In this document: positions 37,001 to 52,000 of the stretch, piece by piece
Layout: each line of letters starts with the position of its first letter
How positions within the stretch are numbered: position 1 is the stretch's first letter
Program-made: the position numbers and the translations under genes
Notes under the pieces: model-generated
Told to the model about the DNA's origin: nothing
The model's database searches: none
What the model saw: the letters and a program-made list of their open reading frames with translations, nothing else
Source of the DNA: Antilocapra americana
Taxonomy: Eukaryota > Chordata > Mammalia > Artiodactyla > Antilocapridae
Assembly (NCBI GenBank): GCA_007570785.1
Contig: ML662442.1
Coordinates: forward strand, 62,707,392-62,771,391
DNA: 64,000 nt
Direction of reading: 5' to 3'

Positions 37001-40000
37001 CTACTGATGTTTAGCAAATTTATTTACTTAGCCAGTAAATAAATAAGACACAAGTCCTTTGGTGCACAATATAATTTTTGTGCTCACAGCATCATTTTTT
37101 AATGTATATGGTCTTGAATTTGTTTTAACAAAGTATAAATATACCATACATGGAGTTAATGTGATGCTTTTCAACATGTAACAAAAATAAGATGATTTTT
37201 AGATTAGGTTACATAAAAACATAGATGTCCTCAAAAGATAGAAGATTGCTTCTCAGTAACATCTGTGATGTGGTATGGGAATAACAAAGAAAAGTGATAC
37301 TGCACAGGACTATCAAAGGAGCAAAGGACTGTGTATGACGACAACCGTACTGTTCCCCCATATGAATCCCAAACACCCACTTCACCTATAGAGACAGGCT
37401 GCGCCCTCATCTGACCACTCAGTGAAGCCCTAAAGGGTGCATGCCCCTCCAACCCACACAAAGGCAAATCACGTGGGGCTGCTCACTGGCCATCCAGCTG
37501 GGGATGGACTGCATCCTAGCACCCTGGCCTGAGTCCTCTCCTTGGGGATACTGTGCTCAATCCATCTCTGATCCCAGCCTGTGCCCTGACCCCTCAACTC
37601 CTGCTCCATTTCTCCCATCCAGCCCGGACCCTTGCCTGGGTTTGTCGACTTTCAGCTTCTGGGGCTGGTAGTTTAGCCTGATAACCTTACCTAGTCTCTG
37701 ACCTCCACCTCACCTCTAATTTACAAGGCTAATTTGCCATCTTCTAAGACACATTTTATTTCCATCTGTAATATTTTGGAAAATGAGCAGGTTCTTACAG
37801 TGACTGAGGCATTTCATGTGGGACTGTTGTTATCCTTTTCCAAAGCAGTTATTCAATCAATGAAGCATCTTATAGGTCAAGGATTATGCTACATGCACTT
37901 CTCCCTTGGGGTTCTTCTCTAGCTTCTATGCTGCTATGGTGATTTTGCCTACTGGCCTGGCCTCAACTGTTTCCGCATAGGAAGTGAAAAACAATAAACT
38001 AGGCCTGATAACTTGAATGTTGGAGTGATAATTGTAATAGCAACAGTGGAAGTACTGAGTCTGTGTTCATAAAATCCAATCTCCCTTGTCTACTCAGTGA
38101 AAAAAAATATTGCTATTTTGGTTTCTGTTTGGTTTCTATTATTACCGTACTATAGGAGGGTCCTAAACAGCAGGTTAGGGTTTGTAGATCAGCATCTACG
38201 TTACGCTGATTTAAAAGTTAGGAAATTCTACTCAAGCCATAGTGCCAACTATCCTGACAAAGAGGGTTTCTTTGGTGAAAGTCATAGTTGCAGAAATTAT
38301 TTCCATAATTACATCTTCTACAACCCTAGACTATCAAAAAAGGCAGGAAAACCTATACTGACATTTAAAGTGAAGTAAGATGATTAACTTTTTAAATATA
38401 GATGGTCCTACAAGAAATGAGCTATAAATAATAATAAATTTGCCATAGCGAGTTCAGCTCCCTGCCTCTCCCACTATTCCTTGTGGCACATTCCATTCTT
38501 TGGATAAAAAAATGACAGTCCAAACTTGCTGAAAATACCCATGCTTTCCTGTATTTATGTACATTCTCCTCCCCTTCTGAAATATCCTCTGGTATCCATC
38601 CATTTTTCAAGGCCAAGCTCACATACCTCAAACCCCGTGGAACACTCCATAGATGATTTCTGACTTCACAGAATCAAAAGGAATTTCCTCTTTCCATTGA
38701 AATTCCCACTGAATCTCTTTTATAATGGAGATCCTAATTTATGACACTTGTATTCTAGTTACATGGCACATATCTGAGTCACATCTGTAGCCATCTATCA
38801 ATGTTTATTGATTAAATGAGTCACTCAAAAATATTTTTCACTAGGGATTTCCTTTGTGTGGCCACTGGTTAAAACTCTATGCTCCCAATTCAGGGAGCAT
38901 GGGTTTGATCCCACGTCAGAGAATTAAGATCCTGCATGTACATAGTGCAGAAAAAGAAAAAGTCTCACCCAAAATCATACGCTGCTGCTGCTAAGTCATG
39001 TCTGACTCTGTGCGACCCCACAGACGGCAGCCCACCAGGCTCCCCGTCCCTGGGATTCTCCAGGCAAGAACACTGGAGTGGGTTGCCATTGCCTTCTCCA
39101 ATGCATGAAAGTGAAAAGTGAAAGTGAAGTCACTCAGTCGTGTCTGACTCTTAGCGACCCCATATGCTAATAAAAGTAAAATTTCTCCAGAATAAAACTA
39201 TAGCAATGAGCATTTTCCTTAACAGCAAAAAACAGTCTTAGGAATACTGTCTAAGAGAAAGAAGTTAAGTTGCCTCTGTCTACCATATGATACTACTATT
39301 CCCCTCGCTTCTCAGAAAAGACAGGGAGGGAAAGAGAACAGAGGAAAGGAGTTAAAGATGCTACAAGGGATAATTTAGTTATCTGGTCCTGGAGACAGTA
39401 ACCAACACTAGCATGAGCGTGCCTGGGGATGCAGAACAGCTGAAGACCCCTAATAATAGGACCATGGCTACACTTCCCAAATGAGTTCAGGAATCATACT
39501 GTAAAGAGTATGGGCAAGCTTTCTTGCAAAACACAACAGTGAGATCAGGATGGTATGAGGAGTTGTACCCGACAGATAGCACCACACCTCTCCGGGCATC
39601 CAGACTCTCTTTGATTGTTAGTTTAGAAGTAAGAGGCCCAGGTACCAGCATCTGAAGGCACTTGAGCGTTCTCGTGTGTGTATTAAAAGTCAGGTAATTG
39701 CTGTATTTTGGCTTTTGCCAGTATATGGCTGTGAAATTAAATATTTCCTACACTTTCCCTCAGTGTGTGTGTGTGTGTATATGGTTGTGTGTTCATGGGA
39801 GGGAGGGAGGGAGAGGGAATTCTCAGAGTGTTTATTTTCATGGTAATACATCTCATCCAAATTCTCACTACACTACACTAAAGACTGTGAGCCTCACTCA
39901 ATCTGCATCTATTCTGCTCTTTACTGCTGGAGGAGAAATGAGCTTAACTGATACATGTAGTAGTTAAAGATGAAGCACTTAAAAGTTGTTTCTGGAAAGC

Positions 40001-43000
40001 TTTCCCTGGTATCTTGACAAGGATAGAAAAATGGTGTTTATTAAAGATGACAAACAGTAAATGATGTCAAAGTTCTCATTTAAATAGTGTACAACAATTA
40101 CTATCAAGCTCCAGAATCATGGTGTATCCAATACTAACAATATTAGTATACTAATTACACTGAGCTGCCAAGCTTTGAATAGACACAACATGCCTGATCA
40201 TTAAGCCAAACTGTCTGTTCTTGCTGCTGCTGCTAAGTCGCTTCAGTCGTGTCCTACTCTGTGCGACCCCATAGATGGCAGTCCACCAGGCTCCCCAGTC
40301 CCTGGGATTCTCCAGGCAAGAACACTGGAGTGGGTTGCCATTTCCTTCTCCAACGCATGAAAGTGACAAGTGGAAGTGAAGTCGCTCAGTCATGTCCAAC
40401 ACTCAGTGACCCTATGGACTGCAGCCCACCAGGCTCCTCCGTCCACGGGATTTTCCATGCAAGAGTACTGGAGTGGGATGCCACTGCCTTCTCCATCTGT
40501 TCTTAGCTCAAGCCACGATAATAACTTAACCTGTGAGCAGTAGAATCTTTGTAACCTTCCTAGTTCACATTTTGTTTGTCTTAACAGCTAATTCTGTCCC
40601 TTACTTCTTAAAATTCTTTTGGTGTGTTTGTGAGCTGAAGTTTTATAACGTACAGCAAAACTGGAAAAGAGCATTATTTGACTAACATGTGGTCAAAAGT
40701 TAGTCACAAAGGATTTTACAACTTACAAAATGTTAGTTAATTTCTTACGTATGCAAATACTGTTAAAATAGAGAAAATAATCTCATATGGTCCTCACATG
40801 TTTTACATATTGAAAGTCAAGTATATTTTTAAAAATAGGATTTTATTTCTTACTGTTTGATAAAATAAACAATGATTTTAGCATTTTTTTCAAAAGGTGT
40901 AAAAAATAATGTTGTTCATATTTTTATACCCTAGAGATTAGAAATTCTATATCAGACCCTTAGAAGAAACATTGATTTCCTTTTTTAAATTAAAAGATAA
41001 TTTAAATGTAAAGCTGACATCTTTTAATACTACACCCCACCAAAGAAAAAAAAAAATCCTCTGTCTTCGAAAGGGAAATTGGAAATACAACTTTCTCAAA
41101 AAAAGGCCAGATATATTTTAGAAAATTTAACAAGGACATTTTTGCAGGGTATCTTCAACTAAAATGGCATGTTCATCACTTTAGTCTGCTTGGAGGTGGA
41201 GATATAAAAACCATTATCTGTTATCTTGAACTATTTAATTTTAATGGGTTTTTGTAACCTAAATGCTTAAACTTTTATCCACCTTATAGACACAGAGAAT
41301 TTTAAAGAAAGGTCTGAAATAAGTTCTATCATTAATAAGCACTTAATTTACAATGAAACAAATTCTGATATTTTTCACTTTTAATATGGTATTTTTTAGG
41401 CACTATAAAAAATCAGAGAACATCTGAAAGAAATAAGATTTTATGCTTGATATTGTGATTTGATTTTCCATATGTGTCCCCAAGTAGAGCCAGACACTAT
41501 TTCTAGACCCAAAGCAGATGCTTGAAACAATACCTGTGACAATGCTCTGGGTCTGAGCTGTTACATGAAACCACAGATGGAATTCTAAACAGAGTTGTGA
41601 CTGGACACACAACCTCGGCCACAAATGACCCAGAGTCTACACCACACCACTGCCAACTCCAGGATTCTTCTGAAACGGCAGAAGATGAGAGTAACAGATT
41701 TCTTTTTCATGTCCAAAACCCCCAAAATGTTACAAGATCTTAGAACTTTTAGCAAGTCATGTAAGCTCTCTAAAGCTCAAATTCCTCAACTGTTAATCAA
41801 GGGTGTGACCAGTAGATCATCCTGAATTAACACTGAAATTCAACCTCAGGGAAGAAAATTTTTGTTTCCTCTATAATGATGGTAGATGGAATGAGCAGCT
41901 TGCCTTATTTCACAGAATCTCACAGAGCCTTGCTCTGTGCTCATGCTCTCTCATAAATGCAGTTTCCTTTTACTTTTAGAGGTATACTTGACTGATAGAA
42001 GAAAAATCACACAGATCTAAGTCTACAATGGACTTGAAGCCTGTGTGATTTAGCAATTCATAACCAGATGCTCATCAAAGCTGCCCAAGATCCTTTTTAA
42101 ACAAAGATGCAAAGTGAAGTAATTATAGGTGAAATGATGAAAGGTCTATGATTTCCCTTAAAATACTAAAAGGAAAAACGGTATGGAAGACAAGATAGAA
42201 CAGGATATAAGAATATGTTTGATGGTTGGTGACAAGCTCATGGAAGTTCACATACTATTCTATTTTTGTGTACGTTAGAAAAATCCCATAATAAAATGAA
42301 ATATATATGAACACAAACACATGTACACCAAATGGGGGGAAATTACCCTGACATTTTTTAATACAAGACACATGTGCATGTCCTATGCTGAGAGATTCTG
42401 ATTCACAGGGTCCAGGAAGTGGCCTAGTCATGATTTTTTGCTATTTACTTTTTAAAAAAATAATCCTACAGAGGCCCCTACTGCATACTTCTGGCTAAGC
42501 ACCATTAAGCTGCTCTTACTCTCATTTTATAGAAGAAACTGAGACCAAGAGAGAGAGAAAGTGACTTGCCATTAATGTCTCATTAGTGGCAAAGCTAGGG
42601 CTGTATCAAGCTATATGACTTCTCGTGTTTGATGCAGTGTGTTCATATATACACATGTGTGTGTGCGTGCGTGTTTGTGTACATGATATCAATCCTAACT
42701 CATTTGAAGGTAATCAGAAAACGGTTCAAGTAGTCGATAATTATGTTACTTTTCACCAAGTGTTTCCTCCTGCTGTAATTAATAGGTAAGTCACATTACT
42801 ATTTGCATCTGTACCAAACAATTAATATGCTGCAGCCATTATAAACACTGGTCTTGCTAAGTAGATGGTGTCCCTTACAATCTGGTTCAAACTATTAATC
42901 CACCTAGTCCAGCGTGTCTTAATAACAGGGATACCTTGTTATATACAGTTAGCACTAACAGCATACAGAGGGCTTTAAAAAAAATATTACCTTGATGAAT

Positions 43001-46000
43001 TATCATTGTCTACAGTCTCTCATCTTTCACTTTCCAGTCCCTAGCAATCATGGATTCTTCTATCAACAGTCACTGACAATGCTCTGGGAGAAATCACAAC
43101 TAATCTTTCATATGCAAAATCCAGAGGCTCTCTTATCCGAGGCTAACCTCTCTCAACCTCTCTGTAGCATTTGGTACTATGACCAAACCCCATTACTCTA
43201 CTCCTCTCCCCAGTGCAGCTACAACACAACCTTCAACTTTCTCTTACTTCCTATTGCTTCCTGGCCTTTTCTACCAGTTCCTTTTCCATGGCCCACTCTT
43301 CAAATATTTGCATTTTTGCTTTTTTATGTTTTTCATTTCTTACCCCATGTACCCACTTGTGTACCAAGGATCACTCCGAGGCTTCAAGTACAGTCTCTAT
43401 GTTGGTCCCCAATGCATGTCTCCAGCTCTGTCCACTCCCGAGCTTCAGGCCCATGTAGACAACTTTTACATAGGCATGTCAACCCCAAATGCCAACAACT
43501 GACTACCCCAAAGTCTGTTCCTTTTGTTGGATGTTTTATCTTGATGACAAAGTCTCCCAAGGTAAAATCAGCAAGTCATTCCAGATTTCTTCTTCTTCCA
43601 CATTCCTCATATTCAATCAGTTTTACCATCTCACTGATAAGGGTCTTACAGGCTCACAGTCAACACTCTTTCCATTACCATAGCTGGGACTTAGTTCAGC
43701 CCAAGCCTGTTTTTAAAGCTATATATTAAACATATGTAATAATGGCAGTAAAACATGTTCATTTTATTACTATACCTAAGCCCAGGATTTGGGATACATA
43801 CATATATATAAATATATATGTGTGTATATATATCCTCAGAATTTTTCTGTGCTCTGTGGGTAAGGCAGGCCAACAGTAAAGAGACCTGGATTCAAAGTCC
43901 TGTAGACTTGGTTTCAAATTTCAGTGCCACAACTTCCTATCTAGATAAGCTTAAGTAAATTATTTATGATCGCTAAGCCTCACTTTCCAGATCTGTTAAA
44001 AAAAAAAAAAACGAGACTATTGTAAGAGTAAACTCCAACTAAACAGCAGCAGCAAACTGCAAGGAATACTAACAAAATGTGGGTAAGATGTTTACAGCAC
44101 ACCTGACCTCTGATGAGCATTCAAAAAATGATAATTATTATCCCTTACAAATTACTGATTTGTAATTTCTTCCTTCAACATATTACAAATATCTTCCAAT
44201 GTCATTTGGATGATTTCTAATTTTGACCCATACAAAGAAAATGGCAATGAACTTAAAACATAAATTATTTGCATGATTTTGAGGATTCTGCCACATGCTC
44301 TCCAGAGAGATTCGACCAATTTATTTATATATACTCCAACTAACAATGAAATTAGCTGGCATCTCCTACCTAACCTTCTCTCACATTCTTACAGCATATC
44401 CCTTCACCTGCCAAGCCTAACTGCTCTAAAATGCAAATACAATCATGTTACCTCCTGGGGGAGTTCACAACTTTCAGCAGTTCTTCACCATATACACGTC
44501 AGAAGCCTGGCTCCCCCTGGAGCCCCATTCCTACCTTCTTTCAGTCCCTGCCCCTCCACTCATCTTACTGGCCAGGATGACTTAATTTTCCCTCCAAACA
44601 CCCTCAGTCATCCTCACTTAGATATCCAACACACACCTTCCACTCAACAGGCCCTAAATTGAAATTATGATCTTCCCTAAGTGTCAATCCCATTCTTCCA
44701 ATTTCTTAGGCCAGAAACTTCTGAATCATTCTTGACTTTTTTCTTTTCTTTTTTTTTTTTTGCAGCTCATCATTTCAACATCAAGAGATCCCAGTGGCAG
44801 AACTGCCTGGCAGTCAGTGGTTAGGACTCTGTGCTTCTACGGCAAGGGGCATAGGTTTGATCTTTGGTTAGGGAACTAAGGTCCCGCATGATGTGTGGTA
44901 TGGCCAAAAGTAGAAAAATACATACATACATAAATAAAAATCCCAATGGTCTAACTTCAAAAAACATCCAGAATTTTACCTCTCAACCTCCAAGTCTGTC
45001 ACTCAGATTATGACATGAACCTCTTAGGAGGTCTCCCTATTCTATCTTCACTCTCCTAGAGTCTGTTTTCAAAACAGACCAAGGGATCATTTTAAAATAT
45101 AGATTTTCAAGCCTTTCTTCAAAAGCCTGAAATGATCGTGCTTCACCCCAGGCAAATCCAAATTCCTAACAATGGCCTACAAGGCCCTGCATAATCTGGT
45201 CCCACTATTCCACTGACTTCATTTCATACACTGTCCCCTTGCTGACTCCACTCCAATCACAATCACTTCTTGCCAGTCCTCAAGTGCCTTAAGGCTTTCA
45301 TGCAGTCTATTCCCTCCATGTAGAGAGTGTTGCCTAAAATATAGACCCAGCCTAGTTCCCTGCCCTCCTGCACATCATCCCCTGAATGCACACTACCCAG
45401 ACCACCCAACTTAACACTGCAAGACACGGACCCCTCCAGATTCCCCTTTTTCTGCTCTACTATTTTTTAAAATTATTTTAGGTGCATTTAACCACATACT
45501 AACATTCTATATAACTTATTTATATTTTAATTTTAAAATTTAAGCTGCATAAGAGCAGAGAGCTTTATCTGTTTTGTTCATATAATGTATTTTGAGTGCC
45601 TAGAACATCCAAGAACCGTTTAACAAAACATCCCAGGCAGTTTTATTCAAATGATTTGGGTGGAGAGTAAAGACACATAAACCAACATAAAAAATCTGGG
45701 GTGGGCAAGGGGGGATAGTTTATGGAAACATAGATGGCCCATGTTCCTGGTGTCTCAGATGGTAAAGAATCTGCCTGCAATGCATAGGACCCAGGTTCAG
45801 TCCCTGGGTTGGGAAGATCCCCTGGAGAAGAGAATGGCTACTCACTCCAGGATTCCTGCCTGGAGAATTCCATGGACAGAGGAGCCTGACAGCTCTACAG
45901 TCCATGGGGTTGCAAAGAGTCAGACAAGACTGAGTGACCGACACACACGTTCCACCCAAATGAATAGCTGCTACTCAGATCCAGGCAACTGCTACTCTGC

Positions 46001-49000
46001 AGGAAACAGATTCCCCTGGGGCAAGGAAACACGAGGATGCTCCCACTTCCAGTATGTCCAGTTAAGATGGACGTCCAGACTTTAAGGTTAAAATGTTTTA
46101 AAATGCTGGCAACTGATGGGACTTAGGTAGAAAACTGACTGACTGGTGACTCCCCACATAACCATAGTACTTAACATTATCTTGTCCTCTGTTGTTCTGT
46201 AATTGTTTCCCAATATTTTTTCTCCTTAATAAAATGATAGTAGCTTGAAAAACAAAATTCTGGCAATTGATGTAATTGTTTTCAACCAAAACGACAAGCT
46301 AAATGACCTCCACTGTGGGCCACGATCACCTATGGACGATCACTCTGCCCCTCTGATGCCCACTTCCTGCTTGTAGCCCAGGGTCCTCCTCTGGTCAGGC
46401 TCCATCACACATTTCTAGCATCTCTGAGCTCCTCTCTCCTGCATCCTTCTCTTGCTCTCTGTGGAAGAGCACCAGCCCCATCTCCCCCGAAGACCTAACA
46501 GGGAGTGGGGCTTGGCACCAAGGAGGCATTTACTAGTGTTTTGTCAGAAGAATTGCTGAATTTCTCAGAAGAGAAAAATCAAAACTTAAAGATTAAACGA
46601 CAGCTAATGCATGATGAAACTGAGAGTTAAATTCAGGCTTAAATCCCACACCTCAAACTGACAATATAGCTTTTAACTAGTACTGACATAATTCCCAGAC
46701 CAGCTCTTATCTATTTAACCCAAAGGTATTCCCTGGTGGCTCAGCCAGAAAAGAATCCGCCTACAATGCAGGAGACCCAGGTTCGATCCCTGGGTTGGGA
46801 AGATCTGGAGAAGGGAATGGTTACCAACTCCAGTATTCCTGCCTGGAGAATTCCATGAACAGAGGAGCCTGGCAGGCTATAATCTATGAGGTCTCAAAGA
46901 GTTGGATATGACTGAGTGACTAGCACTTTCACACTTCACACAACTAAAAGAAATCCAAGTCAATGCTATTTTTCTATACATGACCAAATCATTTAAAAAT
47001 TTCATCTCCAAAAAATTTTAATTTCTGTCTAAAAGATTTATTAAAAAGGTACAGCACCACATCTGTTTTCTTGAACTGTTCCTCAGAGTATGACATTATA
47101 ACTGTCTCCTTAAATATTAGAAAGACAAGAGTATAAAGTCACCTAAATTAATGTGAATAAGCAGGACTACAAAAAAAAAGATGTTCACGTATTCATGATG
47201 TCCTCAGAAGTAACAAAACATTCTAAGTTAAATATGAATGACATCTTAAAAATCCTTTCTAACCTGTATCATTTCTCAAAAAATACCACACTATGTATAA
47301 TTCCCATTTATTTTTACGTTTTTAAGATACTACGAATTGACCCAAAAAGCTTAATGTAAAGAAAATGTTATTTTTCAAAAATGAGAGGTATAAATCAATA
47401 AAGGAGAAAAAACATTTTTTTGTGTGTGATTACTGGAACCCTAAGTAGGCCAAAGCAGGAAATCAGACAAAGGCTGGTAAGTGCATTTCCATATTATTCC
47501 ACAAGATGTCAGCATGTAACTGAGGAACCTCAATGGTGGGGCTGGTGGTGGAAGGGTGTCTTCACTGTAAATAGAACAATAGAAAGCCTTGCATTTCATG
47601 CTCTTAAGTTAGAGCTTTCATAACTCACTTCTAAATGTGTTTTCATGTACATTTCATTATTTTACCCAGTTCTTAATATATTCTTAGAGAAGTTTATGAT
47701 TACTAATATTTAGATATCCCTTTAAAAAATATTTTAATCTCTGTGTTCCAACAAAACTCTTTCCAATTTTCTTATGACCCCATTAAGACCTTTCGAAGAC
47801 TTACCGAAGTCCAGGGAGGATCTTAGGCACCACACCAATACGGATCTATTTGTTTTTCAGGGTTAGTTATTTTTCCCCATTTTACAGATGAGAAAAATGA
47901 GAAAAGGTCAGTGGTTCACACAAGGGACTCTAGCTACTAAACATTACAGCTGGTGGACAACTGCTATCTCCACAGTGTCCTCTGTGTGTGTACACACGGG
48001 TGGGTGAAGGTGAGTGTGCAATGAGACATTCCTTTCTTGTTATCTTCCTTTGTTCTTTATCAACAAACTCACACGCTGAGTCACTGAGACCTGTGCGACT
48101 ATCCCTACTTATTATTAGTACTGGTGAGCATAGTTATCCTTATTAATGACTTTAACTTATATATAAACAGTACCAGAGCTTAGCAAGTGTGTAGAAGTCA
48201 TCCTATAAAACATTTAAAACTCTTTGTTGAATATATGATATTAAGAACAGTACTGAAATCTGCATAAATACATATATCTTCAAATTGTTTCTTACATCAT
48301 TTGCACTCTTATCTTGCTTTTCATATTTTTCTCGATCATAAGCCATTTTCTTCAGCAATTTCTTCATGGCTTTTTTATCTTTTCTATGATTTTCAGTGTT
48401 TTGCTTCCTCACTTGGTTGACAATAAACTTGGGAATCTATGGAGAAATGAAATTAAGTTTGGGGAGGAAAAAGAAGTAGCAACATTTTCAACTATTGAAA
48501 TAATTATCTTTATTTCTTATATTTGGAGAGAAGTAAAGGTTTTATCTATTTGATAAGACTATGCAATTCATTAAATCTATGGGGGAAAAAGTGGATCGTA
48601 TTACTCACCATGTGTTCAGAGCCTCCAGGTGATGCAAGTTACCACCCACTGTGTAAGGTTCAAAGAGAGGCTTGGTGAAGTTCAAGGACATAGTGGCCAT
48701 TTCCTATGCCAAGACTGGAGAATGCCTGAGGTAACTGACCTCAACAGTTGGCCCCTTTGTGTGTAGGCTTCCCTGGTGGCTCAGATGGTAAAGAATCTAC
48801 CTGCAATGCAGGAGACCCGGGTTCGGTCCTTGGGTTGCGAAGACCCCCTGGAGAAGGGAATGCCTGAGGTAACTGACATTAGGGGTCACCATCTCAATGG
48901 TTGGCCCCTTTAGGGGCTACCTATCTATAACCTTCCTCTTTAACATATAGACCTCTTCTAAAAGCTAACCAACTAGCCTCTCCTGTCAGAAGAGAAAGAA

Positions 49001-52000
49001 AAACACACCAAGAGCTGATGGATGCCTAACAATAATCCAGGAAAAAATAATCCTCAGAAATTCCATTAGTAAAAATAATATATTTTAGAAGTTACCAAAT
49101 TGAAACAATAAAATGATGTTGGCATTTTAAGAAATGAGATTTAAAACATTAGTTTTGTTTTTTTAACTGCATTTGAAATCATCTATATTGATTACTTTTT
49201 TGCAGAGACTATAACAATATAAAAATAATAAAGACTTCAAGATCTAGATGTCATCACTCATTAGCAGAGCTTGAAAACATATACTTACTGTCCACAAGAG
49301 TTTTTGATACTTAATCAGTAAGTGCATGATATTAGCTATCCCGGCTGCCATTACAAATTCTCGCTGTTCGCCAGACTTCAAACCCAACGTGTGATACATG
49401 AAGAGATTTGGGGCCATGACCATTGCTACATTCATGACTGTCATCTTATTTTTCTCTTTATTGTCTACGACTCTTTGGAGAAATTCAAGCAGGGCCTGAA
49501 ACAGAAATGACTCTTTGAGATCTGTGTCATACATGAAGATGAGAGATTAAAGCACTGTAGCACATGAGATTTTTATTTACTTAAAAAACAATAACTAAGT
49601 TGAACATAACCACAGTCAGCTGGCCACATCCAGTGGGCCTTGTCCTCAAAGCTGATCCGTTGGTTAACACACCCTGAGGTGGTGCTGTGTGTCAGCTAAC
49701 AACTATGGCCCTGGGCATGATGCAAGAAACACATCTGAGCTGCTGGTGGGGAGAGGAATGGAGAAGCATCGGACTGCGTGCCTATCAAGCCATGGAGTGC
49801 TGGAAAATAGTTAAAATATCAAAGAAATATTCATTTGCTGCAGCAAGTACTGTACTTTATCTCTAGAAATTAAAATTTAAAAAAAGAAAAACCTTAAAAG
49901 GATTCATTCAATCTCAGTTGCATTTGTTTTAAGGGATTCAGTAGCTGCCTGACATAAAATCCAAAAAGAACGGAGACCCTGATGGGGAGGAGGGGCAATA
50001 ACTAGAGACAAAAAGAAGAGAATTAAAAAAAAAAAAAATGAATGAATGAAAAGAAGCTTTTCACCAGACCAAGCTAGTTTATGCTCAGTTTGATGCCACC
50101 TACTTCCCACCTCTGTTGCCAATACTTAAGTCTCCTCCAAGCTCCTCCTCCACAACAACCACAGGCAGCTTAGACCACCCTTCTGCCAGGACAAGAAAGC
50201 TTCCAGTTCTTCTGCGAATCAGTTTTGGTCTAAACCATGAACAACAAAAACTGCACAGACAGCCAATGATATCTATGAGCAAGGATCGTTTTAAGAACTT
50301 CATAGACATCATTTCACTTAATCCTGACTGGAAATCGAAGCTGTAACGATTTCCATCATACAGATGAGAAAACAGCATCTAAGAGAATGGATGTAACTTA
50401 CTCGAGTCATAGAGTGAGCAAATGGTGAAGAAGTAATTTAATTGCCTACCTATCTGGCTTTGTTTCTGAACGCTTCACTATTAAAAGAAGCATGTTTTCA
50501 TATTTAGCCTAAAATTCCTATGTAAAAAAGGCCAAATAAACTATGCCAAAACGGAGAAACAACAACAACAAACTGTTCTTCTCTCACAAGATTTTTAGGG
50601 GAAAAAAATTCCTATAAGCTCTAAAAGCTTGATATTGGATCCAGTTTAGCTGTTATATAGACTCTCAAAGTTTGAAACAAACTAAAGGCATAGCCTTACT
50701 ATCTAACAACGAGATTCATGTATCTAATTTTTGATCCAGTGCTCAGAAAGTTTAACTGTAATCCAAGAATAAGGTTATGTAGAAACAATACCGTCTCAAA
50801 TGAGGACAAAAGATTAATTGGCAAGGTTTGGAAAAAATATTTAATTTTGTTCCAGAGACCAGAATAATTATTTAGTGACCAGCGCATTTCTTTCTTTACA
50901 AGCATAAATTACAGAGTTTAGGTAATAAACCACTTAAAGGTGGTGTGCATAATGCAATAAAGTTAATCAAAATACTACTATCAGGATATTAGAATGTTAT
51001 GTGGCTTTGCTGAAAGAACTTCATCTTCGGATGGATTGTCTCTACATCTGATCTATAAGAGCTGCTTTTTCTTACAAGTATATATCACCAGGACTTCCCT
51101 GGGTCCAGTGGTTAAGACTCTATGCTTCCAATGCAGGGGGTACAGGTTTGATCCCTAGTCAGAGAACTAAGATCCCACATGTGGCATAGTACAGCCAAAA
51201 AAAAAGTACCAATCACCAGTCTGGTGTTATATAAATGTCACTGGACCCACACTCTGAAAACTCAGCTTGAGTCTCAATACAGTTAGTTACTAATTAGCTC
51301 TGCGTGATCTTAGGGTAAACCTTTTGGCATCCCATTCCTTAAAGTCTTCTCATTTATAAAACAGGAATACTAATTCCCTAGCCTGCCAAGATTAAGCAAC
51401 AAAATATATTCAATGAATTTGCTGAAACTATAAAAGAGATAAATGCTTGTCAATAATAATATTAACATGGATTTCCCACTGTTAACATTAGTCTTTGTTA
51501 TTCCGCCAAGTCAAAGGTAGGTTTGATCACTAGTCCAAATGTACATAATCCAAGGTTAAAAAACAAAAATCCTGGTCAACAAGTTGCCTAAACACATCTG
51601 CTGCCTTAGATTTAAACTAGGACATAGGGTTTAATATGATCCCTCCAAACCCTTAGAGATGTGCTTTAGAAATAGTCTATACAAGTCATGTACATGATCC
51701 TATCCCTCCAAATGGCAATAGAAAGAGTGGCAAAATTGGAAAAATTGAGGAAATTTGCATTAAGCTTCCTGAAATCATCTTGTGATGAAGTTTCCCTTCT
51801 CTTTGAGAGAACTAAATTTAAATGGTTTATTCTCTTGTATGCATGCTGTACTTGTTTCACCATTTCTGTTATTAGAAATACTGTTGAAACCTTTATCAGA
51901 TCTGGCTAATTAAACTACTAAAGCTTAAGTAAATCAGTAAAATTGTTTGTCAATTTCCAATTTGTTACCCCAAGAAAGTATTTTCCACTTACTTATACAA

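Larger units (their letters stand above)
36153..48295 (-). other. ARHGAP18 large intron (12143 bp)
   Basis: The longest intron in the window. It holds CHR, Bov-A2, Bov-tA, L2, MIR and MER5-like repeats plus several microsatellites, listed separately. 36300-38840 and 40510-42380 are otherwise unrecognised A/T-rich sequence apart from a MIR-like stretch near 41740-41825. The 245-codon plus-strand frame at 42992-43729 lies in L2 and is not a gene. Confidence 0.85.
48437..49288 (-). other. ARHGAP18 short intron (852 bp)
   Basis: It separates the two C-terminal RhoGAP-domain exons. It contains a truncated Bov-tA bracketed by a local duplication. Confidence 0.9.

Noticed and set aside
42992..43729. 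245-codon plus-strand open frame, the longest in the window
   Set aside because: It lies in pyrimidine-rich L2-derived sequence inside an ARHGAP18 intron, antisense to the gene, with no domain or family-like pattern.
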